Shown: positions 1-4,455 of the stretch, piece by piece
Numbering within the stretch: the first letter of the stretch is position 1
Layout: the number at the start of each line of letters is the position of its first letter
Origin: Candidatus Pacearchaeota archaeon
GTDB lineage: Archaea; Nanoarchaeota; Nanoarchaeia; Pacearchaeales; GW2011-AR1
Direction of reading: 5' to 3'
Length of the DNA stretch: 8,942 nt
NCBI GenBank assembly: GCA_023228245.1
Contig: JALOBN010000050.1
Coordinates: 1 to 8,942 of the forward strand
Position numbers and translations under genes: made by a program
Notes under the pieces: generated by a model
The model's database searches: none
What the model was told of the DNA's origin: nothing
Seen by the model: only the letters and a program-made list of their open reading frames with translations

Positions 1-1
1 T

Positions 2-1117
2 ACGCGCGCCTGTCTGGGCAATTTCTCCACTAAGCGCAGCCATGCCGATGCTTTAGACCTATTAGCCCGTCATGAGCGGTTGTTGGAATGCGTCAAGCAC
101 ATCCACGAGGAAAACTCGCTTGACACCAACGAAGAGGGTGAGAAGGTACAGCGTATTGGCCAATGGGTCAGCCCTGGTTATGCTGCTGGCCTACTCTACC
201 TCATGGGCCAATCCAAAACCGATTACGATGTCTCACCCTACAAAGCCGCTGAGCCACCACACGAAACCATGCTTGATTGGAGTGCTTGGGACGCAGCTAG
301 AGACTTCTGGGTGGAGTTGGCTGGCGGTTCTAAAGCATTGCAACCCCTGCGCGAAGCCCTGGAGAAAGCCCGTATCGACGGCATAAACTCCGCAGACGAG
401 AAGAAGGCCATTTTCATCATGGCTTGGACTGCCCTGGCTAACGGTGATAAGCTAACCGTCGATAGCCTCACCCCCGAGTACCAAATCAACGAGGATGGCA
501 AGAAAGTCCTACTCGATTGCCCCAACCTTGGCGGCATCGACTTGGGTATCCCGGAGCAAGCCGACGAAGACACCATCGTTGAAGATGACCCAACACCGGA
601 GCAGATCGAGGACAGGAAAGAAAAGGTTCGCAAACCCAAAGCCGAAAAGCTACACCTATCCCCCAAGCGCCAGGGCAAGCTGTGGGCCAAGGATGATGTA
701 GCGTGGGTAGAAGAGTCAGACGGGGAGCATTACCTAGGCAAACTGCTCGACAACCCCTACAAGTGCGACAACGGCCAAGAGAAGGTAATGGTACACAGCC
801 AAGAGGGCGACTGGGAAGTCAACCTAGAGCAACTCACCCTCTCTAAGCCCACTACCCAACCCAAGCCGCCCCCAGCCAAGGCCAAATTTCCCAAGACGAG
901 AGCCCCCGAGAAGACCAAGAAACTCAGCACTGGCAAACCCAAAGTCAAAGTTGGTAGCCTAACCTGGGTCTACGATGCCAACGGCGACCACTGGCGGGGC
1001 CGTATCGTAGAGGCAAATGATAAAGTGGTGCGCATCAAGGTCGAAACGGGCTTCCGTGGGGCTGGCAACGTGCAGGTTGTGGCCACCGCGGATCTACGCC
1101 CGGAGCAACCCCGCTAG
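2..1117 (+). CDS. C-terminal part of an uncharacterised protein with two Tudor/SH3-like modules (5' end outside window)
   Basis: The frame is open from the first bases of the window to TAG at 1115-1117, so 371 residues of a longer protein are visible. An internal TTG at 80 could start translation, but the coding character continues upstream of it, so I treat the gene as cut by the window edge. Visible residues 1-125 are alpha-helical and include LDWSAW and an SPGYAAGLLYLMG stretch. An acidic, Pro/Glu-rich region follows near 185-210. Two small beta-rich modules then lie at about 226-281 (core DDVAWVEESDGEHYLGKLL) and 315-368 (core GSLTWVYDANGDHWRGRIV). A Pro/Lys-rich linker joins them. The two modules share a V/LTWV-x-D/S-G-x-H/YxG pattern typical of Tudor, agenet or SH3-like barrels, which bind peptides or nucleic acids. 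I do not recognise the N-terminal region. Binding of nucleic acid or protein is inference. Confidence 0.85.
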   Translation, partial: TRACLGNFSTKRSHADALDLLARHERLLECVKHIHEENSLDTNEEGEKVQRIGQWVSPGYAAGLLYLMGQSKTDYDVSPYKAAEPPHETMLDWSAWDAARDFWVELAGGSKALQPLREALEKARIDGINSADEKKAIFIMAWTALANGDKLTVDSLTPEYQINEDGKKVLLDCPNLGGIDLGIPEQADEDTIVEDDPTPEQIEDRKEKVRKPKAEKLHLSPKRQGKLWAKDDVAWVEESDGEHYLGKLLDNPYKCDNGQEKVMVHSQEGDWEVNLEQLTLSKPTTQPKPPPAKAKFPKTRAPEKTKKLSTGKPKVKVGSLTWVYDANGDHWRGRIVEANDKVVRIKVETGFRGAGNVQVVATADLRPEQPR

Positions 1118-1192
1118 CCCTAGCCCTCAGCCTAGGCTTGGTGCCAGGCCCTATATAGTAGTCAACCTTCTGCGTGTTGAATAACCGCTTTG

Positions 1193-1215
1193 GCCCCCTT
1201 CTTAGGGGGCTTTTT
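1193..1215 (+). terminator. Intrinsic terminator after the Tudor-like gene
   Basis: A 7-bp stem (GCCCCCT at 1193-1199 with AGGGGGC at 1204-1210) closes a TCTT loop and is followed at once by five T (1211-1215). It lies 76 bases after the stop of the upstream gene. On the other strand the stem is not followed by a T-run, so it acts rightward only. It separates the first gene from the downstream region. Confidence 0.88.
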
Positions 1216-1280
1216 CGTAGGCACCCAACCTTGATCCTCTACCGCCCCGCCGTTAACCCTGCCCTAACCGCTATGCCCCC

Positions 1281-1303
1281 AACCTTACTAGTAGTAATAG
1301 GTT
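1281..1303. promoter_or_regulatory. Near-perfect inverted repeat, operator candidate
   Basis: TTACTA (1285-1290) and TAGTAA (1292-1297) are exact inverted arms around a single G. The flanks AACC (1281-1284) and GGTT (1300-1303) continue the symmetry with a two-base offset on one side. The size and compact symmetry suit a dimeric DNA-binding protein better than an RNA hairpin, since one base is too short a loop. It lies about 50 bases upstream of the promoter candidate. The bound protein is unknown. Confidence 0.35.
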
Positions 1304-1348
1304 ATACCTAGGGCCAAAAATACTTTGGTATTCCGGGCGGATTTGTAC

Positions 1349-1377
1349 TTTACGGGGCTAGGCTAGCCGATTATAAT
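1349..1377 (+). promoter_or_regulatory. Sigma-70-type promoter candidate
   Basis: A perfect TATAAT (1372-1377) lies 17 bases after TTTACG (1349-1354), which matches four of six bases of the TTGACA consensus. Transcription would begin near 1384, placing the palindromic block at 1438-1573 in the transcript. If the RNA continues, it would give the methyltransferase gene at 1727 a leader of about 340 bases. No other promoter as good was seen ahead of the rightward gene run. Confidence 0.5.
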
Positions 1378-1380
1378 CGG
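1367..1380. promoter_or_regulatory. 14-bp perfect palindrome covering the -10 box
   Basis: CCGATTATAATCGG is its own reverse complement, and the TATAAT hexamer lies inside it. A second 8-bp palindrome, GGCTAGCC (1361-1368), abuts it in the spacer. A symmetric site placed over a -10 element is the classic position for a repressor operator. The 66-residue HTH protein encoded at 3284 is one candidate ligand, but nothing in the sequence links them directly. Confidence 0.45.
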
Positions 1381-1395
1381 GGCAGTTACGGTGCT

Positions 1396-1664
1396 TTGCT
1401 CTTTGAAAACTCGAACGGTTGCCACGGGGCCACGCCTGGGGAAACCCCCTACCTCGCCTACCAAATGCCCGGCAAATGGTACTGCGGTGTAGGGTTAGAT
1501 CACAGGAGGGCCGGCAGCCGTAAAATACCCACCCGCTTACGAGGGCCAGACCAACGGCCCTTAGCCCAAGCGGTGACCGGTACAAGGAAGCCCACGCCGA
1601 AGCCATGGCTGCCTACCTGCGCAAGGTCGGTATCAGGGCTCATGCTGGATCCCGAATGGACTAA
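1396..1664 (+). pseudogene. Possible small gene interrupted by two frame changes
   Basis: Three stretches in three frames look coding and join end to end. From about 1420 to 1500 the frame starting at 1396 reads ATPGETPYLAYQMPGKWYCG followed by VGLD. From 1499 to 1561 the next frame reads ITGGPAAVKYPPAYEGQTNG then P and a TAG stop. From 1563 to TAA at 1662-1664 the third frame reads SPSGDRYKEAHAEAMAAYLR then KVGIRAHAGSRMD. Codons end in C or G as in the clear genes here. Both joins need the same shift (one base skipped, or two bases missing). No intact start with a ribosome-binding site is seen, although AGGAGG occurs at 1504-1509. It may be a decayed gene, a sequence with indel errors, or a chance reading. 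The product would be a small protein of unknown function. Confidence 0.35.
1438..1573 (+). ncRNA. Nested inverted repeats: possible structured RNA or mRNA leader
   Basis: Several compact hairpins follow one another. GGGG (1438-1441) pairs with CCCC (1445-1448) across AAA. CCCTAC (1447-1452) pairs with GTAGGG (1489-1494) and encloses TACCA/TGGTA (1459-1463 with 1477-1481) and TGC/GCA around a CCG loop. CCGCTT (1533-1538) pairs with AAGCGG (1568-1573) and encloses AGGGCC/GGCCCT (1542-1547 with 1556-1561) around an 8-base loop. The first two elements share C residues and may compete. The block lies just downstream of the best promoter candidate in the window. I match it to no known RNA family. 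It could be a free RNA, a cis-acting leader of the methyltransferase operon, or a coincidence of GC-rich sequence. Confidence 0.33.
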
Positions 1665-1726
1665 CCAAATCAGCGAATTGTTCATTTCAGCATTCTACCG
1701 AGTAACCTATCAGAATGGAGATTGCC

Positions 1727-2563
1727 ATGAACACCCGTGTTAGAGTCTGCGTGGCTCTAGTGGCCTTGATTCCTGGTTGCGCTGCCATTACGTTGTCGCT
1801 AATGGGTGCTGCCAAGTCCCAGTCATTGCCACCCAAGCCGCCAGAGGTTGCAAAAGACCTCTCCGTGCTGGGTAGCTGCGTGTGGCCAACCCGCGAACCA
1901 ACCATGCGCGAGATTATCCCACGGCATTTCGCCGGCAAGCCCATTACGGTGCTGGAGATTGGGGCATGGTGTGGCCGTGGGTCTAGCAAAATCTGGCTTG
2001 AGACGGTCGCCGACAACTCCAAAATCATCCTAGTCGATGCCTGGAGGCCATTCTCCACGCCGGAGGATGCAGCTCTTGGTCACACCGCTATCCGGCAACA
2101 AGACCCCGTCATGCGTGACGCGATGATGTCTACGTTTGACGTTGTGTCCGAATTCGAGCGTACACGGCCCTCGTTGACCATTACCATGGTGCGGGCGCGT
2201 GGGGCTGAAATTATGCCACACCTCATGCCCGGCAGTGTGGATTTCATCTACGTAGACGGTAGCCACTATTACAAGGATGTGGTCCAGGATTTCCGCCAAG
2301 CCAAACGTGTAATGCGTAATGAGTTTTCGGTAATCTGTGGGGATGATTTGGAGTATCTGCCCACACCTGAACTACTGGCCCTAGCAAAGCAACATCCCCA
2401 GGTAGACTGGCTTGTTGAGGCAACGGCGAAGGGTGCAGGCAACGGATTTCATCCCGGTGTTATGCTAGCTATCGAAGAGGAGTTTGGTGCATCAGTCGTG
2501 TCTGTCAAGAACGGATTCTGGTGGATTATCAAACGTGGTGGCAAATACGTAAAGGCTGACTAA
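1727..2563 (+). CDS. Class I SAM-dependent methyltransferase (Methyltransf_24-like) with N-terminal signal or anchor
   Basis: The product is 278 residues. ATG 1727 is chosen because GGAG (1717-1720) lies 6 bases upstream; the in-frame ATG at 1715 overlaps that site. Residues 1-28 form a signal sequence or membrane anchor with arginines at 4 and 6 and a hydrophobic core. A weak lipobox-like IPGC ends at Cys18. Motif I TVLEIGAWCGRGSS (74-87) binds SAM, and ILVDAW (101-106) supplies the ribose-binding acid Asp104. DFIYVDGSHYYKDV (172-185) and VICGDDLEY (202-210) match the DGxHxY...GDD pattern of the Methyltransf_24 group. Members of that group often act on sugars or natural products, and some bind a metal through these acids. 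An exported or membrane-tethered methyltransferase in a phage-like block is unusual. The substrate is unknown, with a surface glycan being one guess. Confidence 0.85.
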   Translation: MNTRVRVCVALVALIPGCAAITLSLMGAAKSQSLPPKPPEVAKDLSVLGSCVWPTREPTMREIIPRHFAGKPITVLEIGAWCGRGSSKIWLETVADNSKIILVDAWRPFSTPEDAALGHTAIRQQDPVMRDAMMSTFDVVSEFERTRPSLTITMVRARGAEIMPHLMPGSVDFIYVDGSHYYKDVVQDFRQAKRVMRNEFSVICGDDLEYLPTPELLALAKQHPQVDWLVEATAKGAGNGFHPGVMLAIEEEFGASVVSVKNGFWWIIKRGGKYVKAD

Positions 2564-2589
2564 CTAGCTTTCAATAAGGGAGTATTGCA

Positions 2590-2982
2590 ATGTCTCGTTA
2601 CGATTTCAACGTGGTCGCTTGCTGCTATACGCCTAATGGTGGCATTCTACGGTCAGCGGCAATCCACTGGGCTGTAGCCCCCTCTGAGCATGAGGCCAGA
2701 GCAGTGATCATCCGTGGTATTGTAGATGCCGGAGGCTGGGTGCAGTCCATCAAACGAGTACGAACCCCCAGCCCATGGCAAGCAGAAGACGTGGAGTACA
2801 GCCGGTACAACCTACAGCTAGTCATCCGTGATGATGCTGAGTACCGTGGGGGCAAGGAAGTCAAGCACAACTGTACCGCCAGCAATGAGCAGGAAGCCCG
2901 TCGTGATGCCCTCGAACGTGCTTGGGCTAGCGGTTGCCTCGTAACCAAGTTTACCAAGATCAAAGTGAAGGACTTGCCATGA
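2590..2982 (+). CDS. Small protein made of two tandem 'EAR-x10-G' modules (family A, two-module form)
   Basis: ATG 2590 follows GGGAG (2578-2582) at good spacing. The 130-residue product is an internal duplication. Residues about 4-58 and 73-128 each read as a beta-rich start, a helix beginning SEHEAR or NEQEAR, exactly ten residues, a Gly, and a final strand ending SIKRVR or FTKIKV. The EAR triplets are at 35-37 and 102-104, with the glycines at 48 and 115. A PSPWQAEDVEY linker joins the modules. The protein encoded at 3885 is a single copy of the same module. The fold is probably a small alpha/beta unit; no catalytic residues stand out. The TGA stop overlaps the next start codon (ATGA), so the two genes are probably translationally coupled. 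Function is not recognised. Confidence 0.85.
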   Translation: MSRYDFNVVACCYTPNGGILRSAAIHWAVAPSEHEARAVIIRGIVDAGGWVQSIKRVRTPSPWQAEDVEYSRYNLQLVIRDDAEYRGGKEVKHNCTASNEQEARRDALERAWASGCLVTKFTKIKVKDLP

Positions 2983-3281
2983 CTACACACGACCAGTTTG
3001 ATGAAGACTTAGAAGACTTGGTTATCAGTTTTCAGGAGGCAACAACCGGATTACCTGTCACTGGAAAATACAGGGACCACGAATACGGATGGCAGTTCAC
3101 CTTAGATGGCTGTGCTGATGAATGGGCTTATGCGGTTGCTCCTCCAATCGAAGCCCAGGCAAACCTAGAATATGCTGAATCTGAATGCAAGCGATTAACC
3201 AAGCTACTCAAAGGAATTCGCGACATCAAACGTGCTGTAACCTTGGTGCGCAAAGAAGGCCATTCTGCGGAGGTTATCTAA
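2979..3281 (+). CDS. Acidic hypothetical protein
   Basis: The 100-residue product starts at ATG 2979, which overlaps the previous TGA stop as ATGA. GAAGGA lies a short distance upstream within the preceding gene. The N-terminus is very acidic (DQFDEDLEDL, residues 5-14). A central region with aromatic residues (YGWQFTLDGCADEWAYAV) looks beta-rich. The C-terminal third is a charged helix with basic residues (ECKRLTKLLKGIRDIKRAV). An acidic head with a basic helical tail suits a small binding protein, but I recognise no family. An in-frame start further upstream (2934) is rejected because it lies inside the preceding gene and lacks a better ribosome-binding site. Confidence 0.8.
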   Translation: MTTHDQFDEDLEDLVISFQEATTGLPVTGKYRDHEYGWQFTLDGCADEWAYAVAPPIEAQANLEYAESECKRLTKLLKGIRDIKRAVTLVRKEGHSAEVI

Positions 3282-3283
3282 CT

Positions 3284-3484
3284 ATGACGCCAGCACAAGC
3301 CTCTAAGCAATTGGGTATCAGCCCCCAGCAAGTGCGATGGCTGATACGCAAGGGCTACTTGCTAGCCAACCGTGTAGAAACCCCAGGCTGGGGTCCAGGC
3401 TATTACTACTGGATAACGCCCCAACAAATAACTAGGTATACTAAACTACCGCGGGACGGCCGTGGTCACCCAACAACCAACTAA
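3284..3484 (+). CDS. MerR/excisionase-like helix-turn-helix protein
   Basis: The product is 66 residues. ATG 3284 is chosen because GGAGG (3269-3273) lies 10 bases upstream and the HTH motif begins directly after it; an alternative start at 3185 would overlap the preceding gene by about 100 bases. Residues 2-28 (TPAQASKQLGISPQQVRWLI then RKGYLLA) match the winged HTH of the excisionase/MerR-N type. That pattern is a helix, LGIS, a recognition helix QQVRWLIRKG, then a wing. A Gly/Tyr-rich hairpin (GWGPGYYYW, 35-43) and ITPQQITRYTK follow, as in single-domain members. Such proteins act as excisionases, directionality factors or small repressors. No integrase is visible here, so a role as regulator is as likely as one in excision. 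It follows the previous stop by only two bases. Confidence 0.82.
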   Translation: MTPAQASKQLGISPQQVRWLIRKGYLLANRVETPGWGPGYYYWITPQQITRYTKLPRDGRGHPTTN

Positions 3485-3509
3485 GGTAGAGTATGCAAGA
3501 GGTGATATT

Positions 3510-3854
3510 ATGAAGGTTGACGAGTATGAAGCCCTGTTTCAACAATATCTGAAATCCCCCCCAGAAGGTCTGTGGGATGGAGACTCAAGAACTGAAGAGC
3601 AGAGGCAGCAAGCTCCAGAAGAGGAGAGGGCCACAGACGCGGGAGTTGCTATCTGCCGCATGTTAATTGATGAGGCTCTAGTGTTAGTCAAATCCCGCCA
3701 GGCGAAATCTAACAGTGCCCTCCTTGCCTGCTTCAAAGAGCAGAACAACAAGTGGAAGAGGCTTGCTGCCAGGATAAACGTCTCAGAAACCTTCTTCAAA
3801 TTCTACTTGCTTAAGTCCAGCCCCAGTTTCGCCCCGCTAATCGATCAGATCTGA
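3510..3854 (+). CDS. Hypothetical protein, family B copy 1
   Basis: ATG 3510 is preceded by GAGGTGA (3499-3505) at suitable spacing, so the longer frame opening at 3462 is rejected. The product is 114 residues. It is a paralogue of the protein encoded at 4097. Both begin MKV-x-EYE-x-LF and end SSP-x-FA-x-x-I-x-QI, and they share an identical 12-residue core LACFKEQNNKWK at about residues 73-84 here. About 42 of the last 68 residues are identical. The middle region (residues 25-45) is Glu/Gln-rich and poorly conserved. Predicted structure is largely helical with a basic, aromatic core helix. I recognise no family. The strongly kept C-terminal half is the likely functional part, perhaps a binding surface for nucleic acid or a partner protein. 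Confidence 0.85.
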   Translation: MKVDEYEALFQQYLKSPPEGLWDGDSRTEEQRQQAPEEERATDAGVAICRMLIDEALVLVKSRQAKSNSALLACFKEQNNKWKRLAARINVSETFFKFYLLKSSPSFAPLIDQI

Positions 3855-3872
3855 CTTTCGCTAATGTAACCC

Positions 3873-3887
3873 AAGGAACTAACCATG
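3873..3887 (+). promoter_or_regulatory. Shared 15-base translation leader, copy 1
   Basis: AAGGAACTAACCATG carries the Shine-Dalgarno AAGGA and ends with the start codon of the one-module gene. The copy at 4441-4455 is identical, and the one at 4085-4099 differs at one base. Related forms precede 6718 and 6948. Confidence 0.7.
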
Positions 3888-4067
3888 AAGGTCAAGTACG
3901 GAATCACGGCAACTTACTACAAGGACAGTAGTAAGAAGCATAAGGCCATTGCCCACTACATAATCGAAAACAAGACTGAGGAAGAGGCGAGGCGTTTTGT
4001 AATCAATGACTTGCAATTCCAGGGTTACACAACCCTCAGCTTGCAAGTCGAGCGTATCAAATTCTAA
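3885..4067 (+). CDS. One-module 'EAR-x10-G' protein (family A, single form)
   Basis: The 60-residue product starts at ATG 3885 within the shared leader. It is one copy of the module found twice in the product of 2590. There is a beta-rich start VKYGITATYY, then a helix with TEEEAR (EAR at 34-36), ten residues, Gly47, and a terminal strand ending QVERIK. The spacing from EAR to Gly is exactly the same in all three modules. It is lysine-rich (net basic), unlike the two-module form. It sits between the two family B paralogues, which suggests the cassette grew by duplication of neighbouring genes. No function is recognised. Confidence 0.85.
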   Translation: MKVKYGITATYYKDSSKKHKAIAHYIIENKTEEEARRFVINDLQFQGYTTLSLQVERIKF

Positions 4068-4084
4068 CCCAACCCACGTAACAT

Positions 4085-4099
4085 AAGGAACTAACTATG
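4085..4099 (+). promoter_or_regulatory. Shared 15-base translation leader, copy 2
   Basis: AAGGAACTAACTATG differs from the copies at 3873 and 4441 by a single C-to-T change next to the start codon. It gives the ribosome-binding site and start of family B copy 2. Confidence 0.7.
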
Positions 4100-4429
4100 A
4101 AAGTGGTTGAATACGAGTCCTTGTTTTTGAGTCGCTTCGCAGAACATCGTCAGTGGATTTGTGAGACAGACCCAAGAAGCGAATCAGAGAAAAAGCTAGC
4201 TTCTGAAGCATTTGCATGTATTGCCGTTTGCGAAGGGCTCATACGAGAGGCTCTAGAACTGGTGAAGTTAAGACGGGCTGAATCCAATAGCGCCATCTTA
4301 GCTTGCTTCAAAGAACAAAACAACAAGTGGAAGAAGATTGCCGCAAAATTCAACCTGGCAGATGATATTCTAAAGCTGTACTTGACCCACTCAAGTCCCA
4401 CATTTGCCAATATGATTAGCCAAATCTAA
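4097..4429 (+). CDS. Hypothetical protein, family B copy 2
   Basis: The 110-residue product starts at ATG 4097 within the second copy of the shared leader. It is the paralogue of the protein encoded at 3510. The opening MKV-x-EYE-x-LF, the core SNSA-x-LACFKEQNNKWK and the ending SSP-x-FA are kept, while the N-terminal third differs and has a small gap. Substitutions elsewhere are mostly conservative (Lys/Arg, Ile/Val/Leu), which points to divergence under selection rather than decay. At DNA level the core is also close, differing mainly at third codon positions. Both copies are intact, so they may have specialised or may form a heteromer. No known family is recognised. Confidence 0.85.
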   Translation: MKVVEYESLFLSRFAEHRQWICETDPRSESEKKLASEAFACIAVCEGLIREALELVKLRRAESNSAILACFKEQNNKWKKIAAKFNLADDILKLYLTHSSPTFANMISQI

Positions 4430-4440
4430 CCCCCTACTGT

Positions 4441-4455
4441 AAGGAACTAACCATG
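4441..4455 (+). promoter_or_regulatory. Shared 15-base translation leader, copy 3
   Basis: AAGGAACTAACCATG is identical to the copy at 3873-3887 and ends with the start codon of the helicase gene. The sequence upstream (CCCCCTACTGT) is not shared, so conservation is limited to the ribosome-binding region. Confidence 0.7.

Larger units (their letters stand above)
1118..1726. other. 609-base stretch without an intact gene
   Basis: This is the longest stretch here without a clear gene. It holds a perfect 10-bp palindrome AGCCTAGGCT (1129-1138), the terminator (1193-1215) and an inverted repeat at 1281-1303. It also holds a small hairpin (AATAC 1319-1323 with GTATT 1328-1332), a promoter candidate with an operator-like palindrome (1349-1380), a block of inverted repeats (1438-1573), and the palindrome AGCCATGGCT (1601-1610). 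The only long open frame (TTG 1396 to TAG 1743) has no Shine-Dalgarno and unconvincing composition as a whole. Parts of all three frames in turn look coding, and these are annotated separately as a possible broken gene. No tRNA or known riboswitch consensus was recognised. Confidence 0.7.

Noticed and set aside
238..690. Minus-strand open frame of 150 codons opposite the first gene
   Set aside because: Ser-rich shadow translation; the plus-strand frame is clearly coding throughout.
1381..1450. tRNA-like GTTCGAG on the minus strand (complement of CTCGAAC at 1410-1416)
   Set aside because: The flanking bases do not form a T-arm stem, and no acceptor or anticodon arm can be placed.
1358..1606. 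Minus-strand open frame of 82 codons in the gene-poor stretch
   Set aside because: No ribosome-binding site; Ser/Arg/Gly-rich composition typical of a shadow frame; the opposite strand has better coding traces.
1384..1726. A SAM or SAH riboswitch ahead of the methyltransferase
   Set aside because: Looked for the conserved core sequences of these classes and did not find them; only generic hairpins are present.
1396..1743. The single open frame from TTG 1396 to TAG 1743 as an intact 115-residue gene
   Set aside because: No Shine-Dalgarno; only its first third looks coding; it runs into the start of the methyltransferase gene in another frame.
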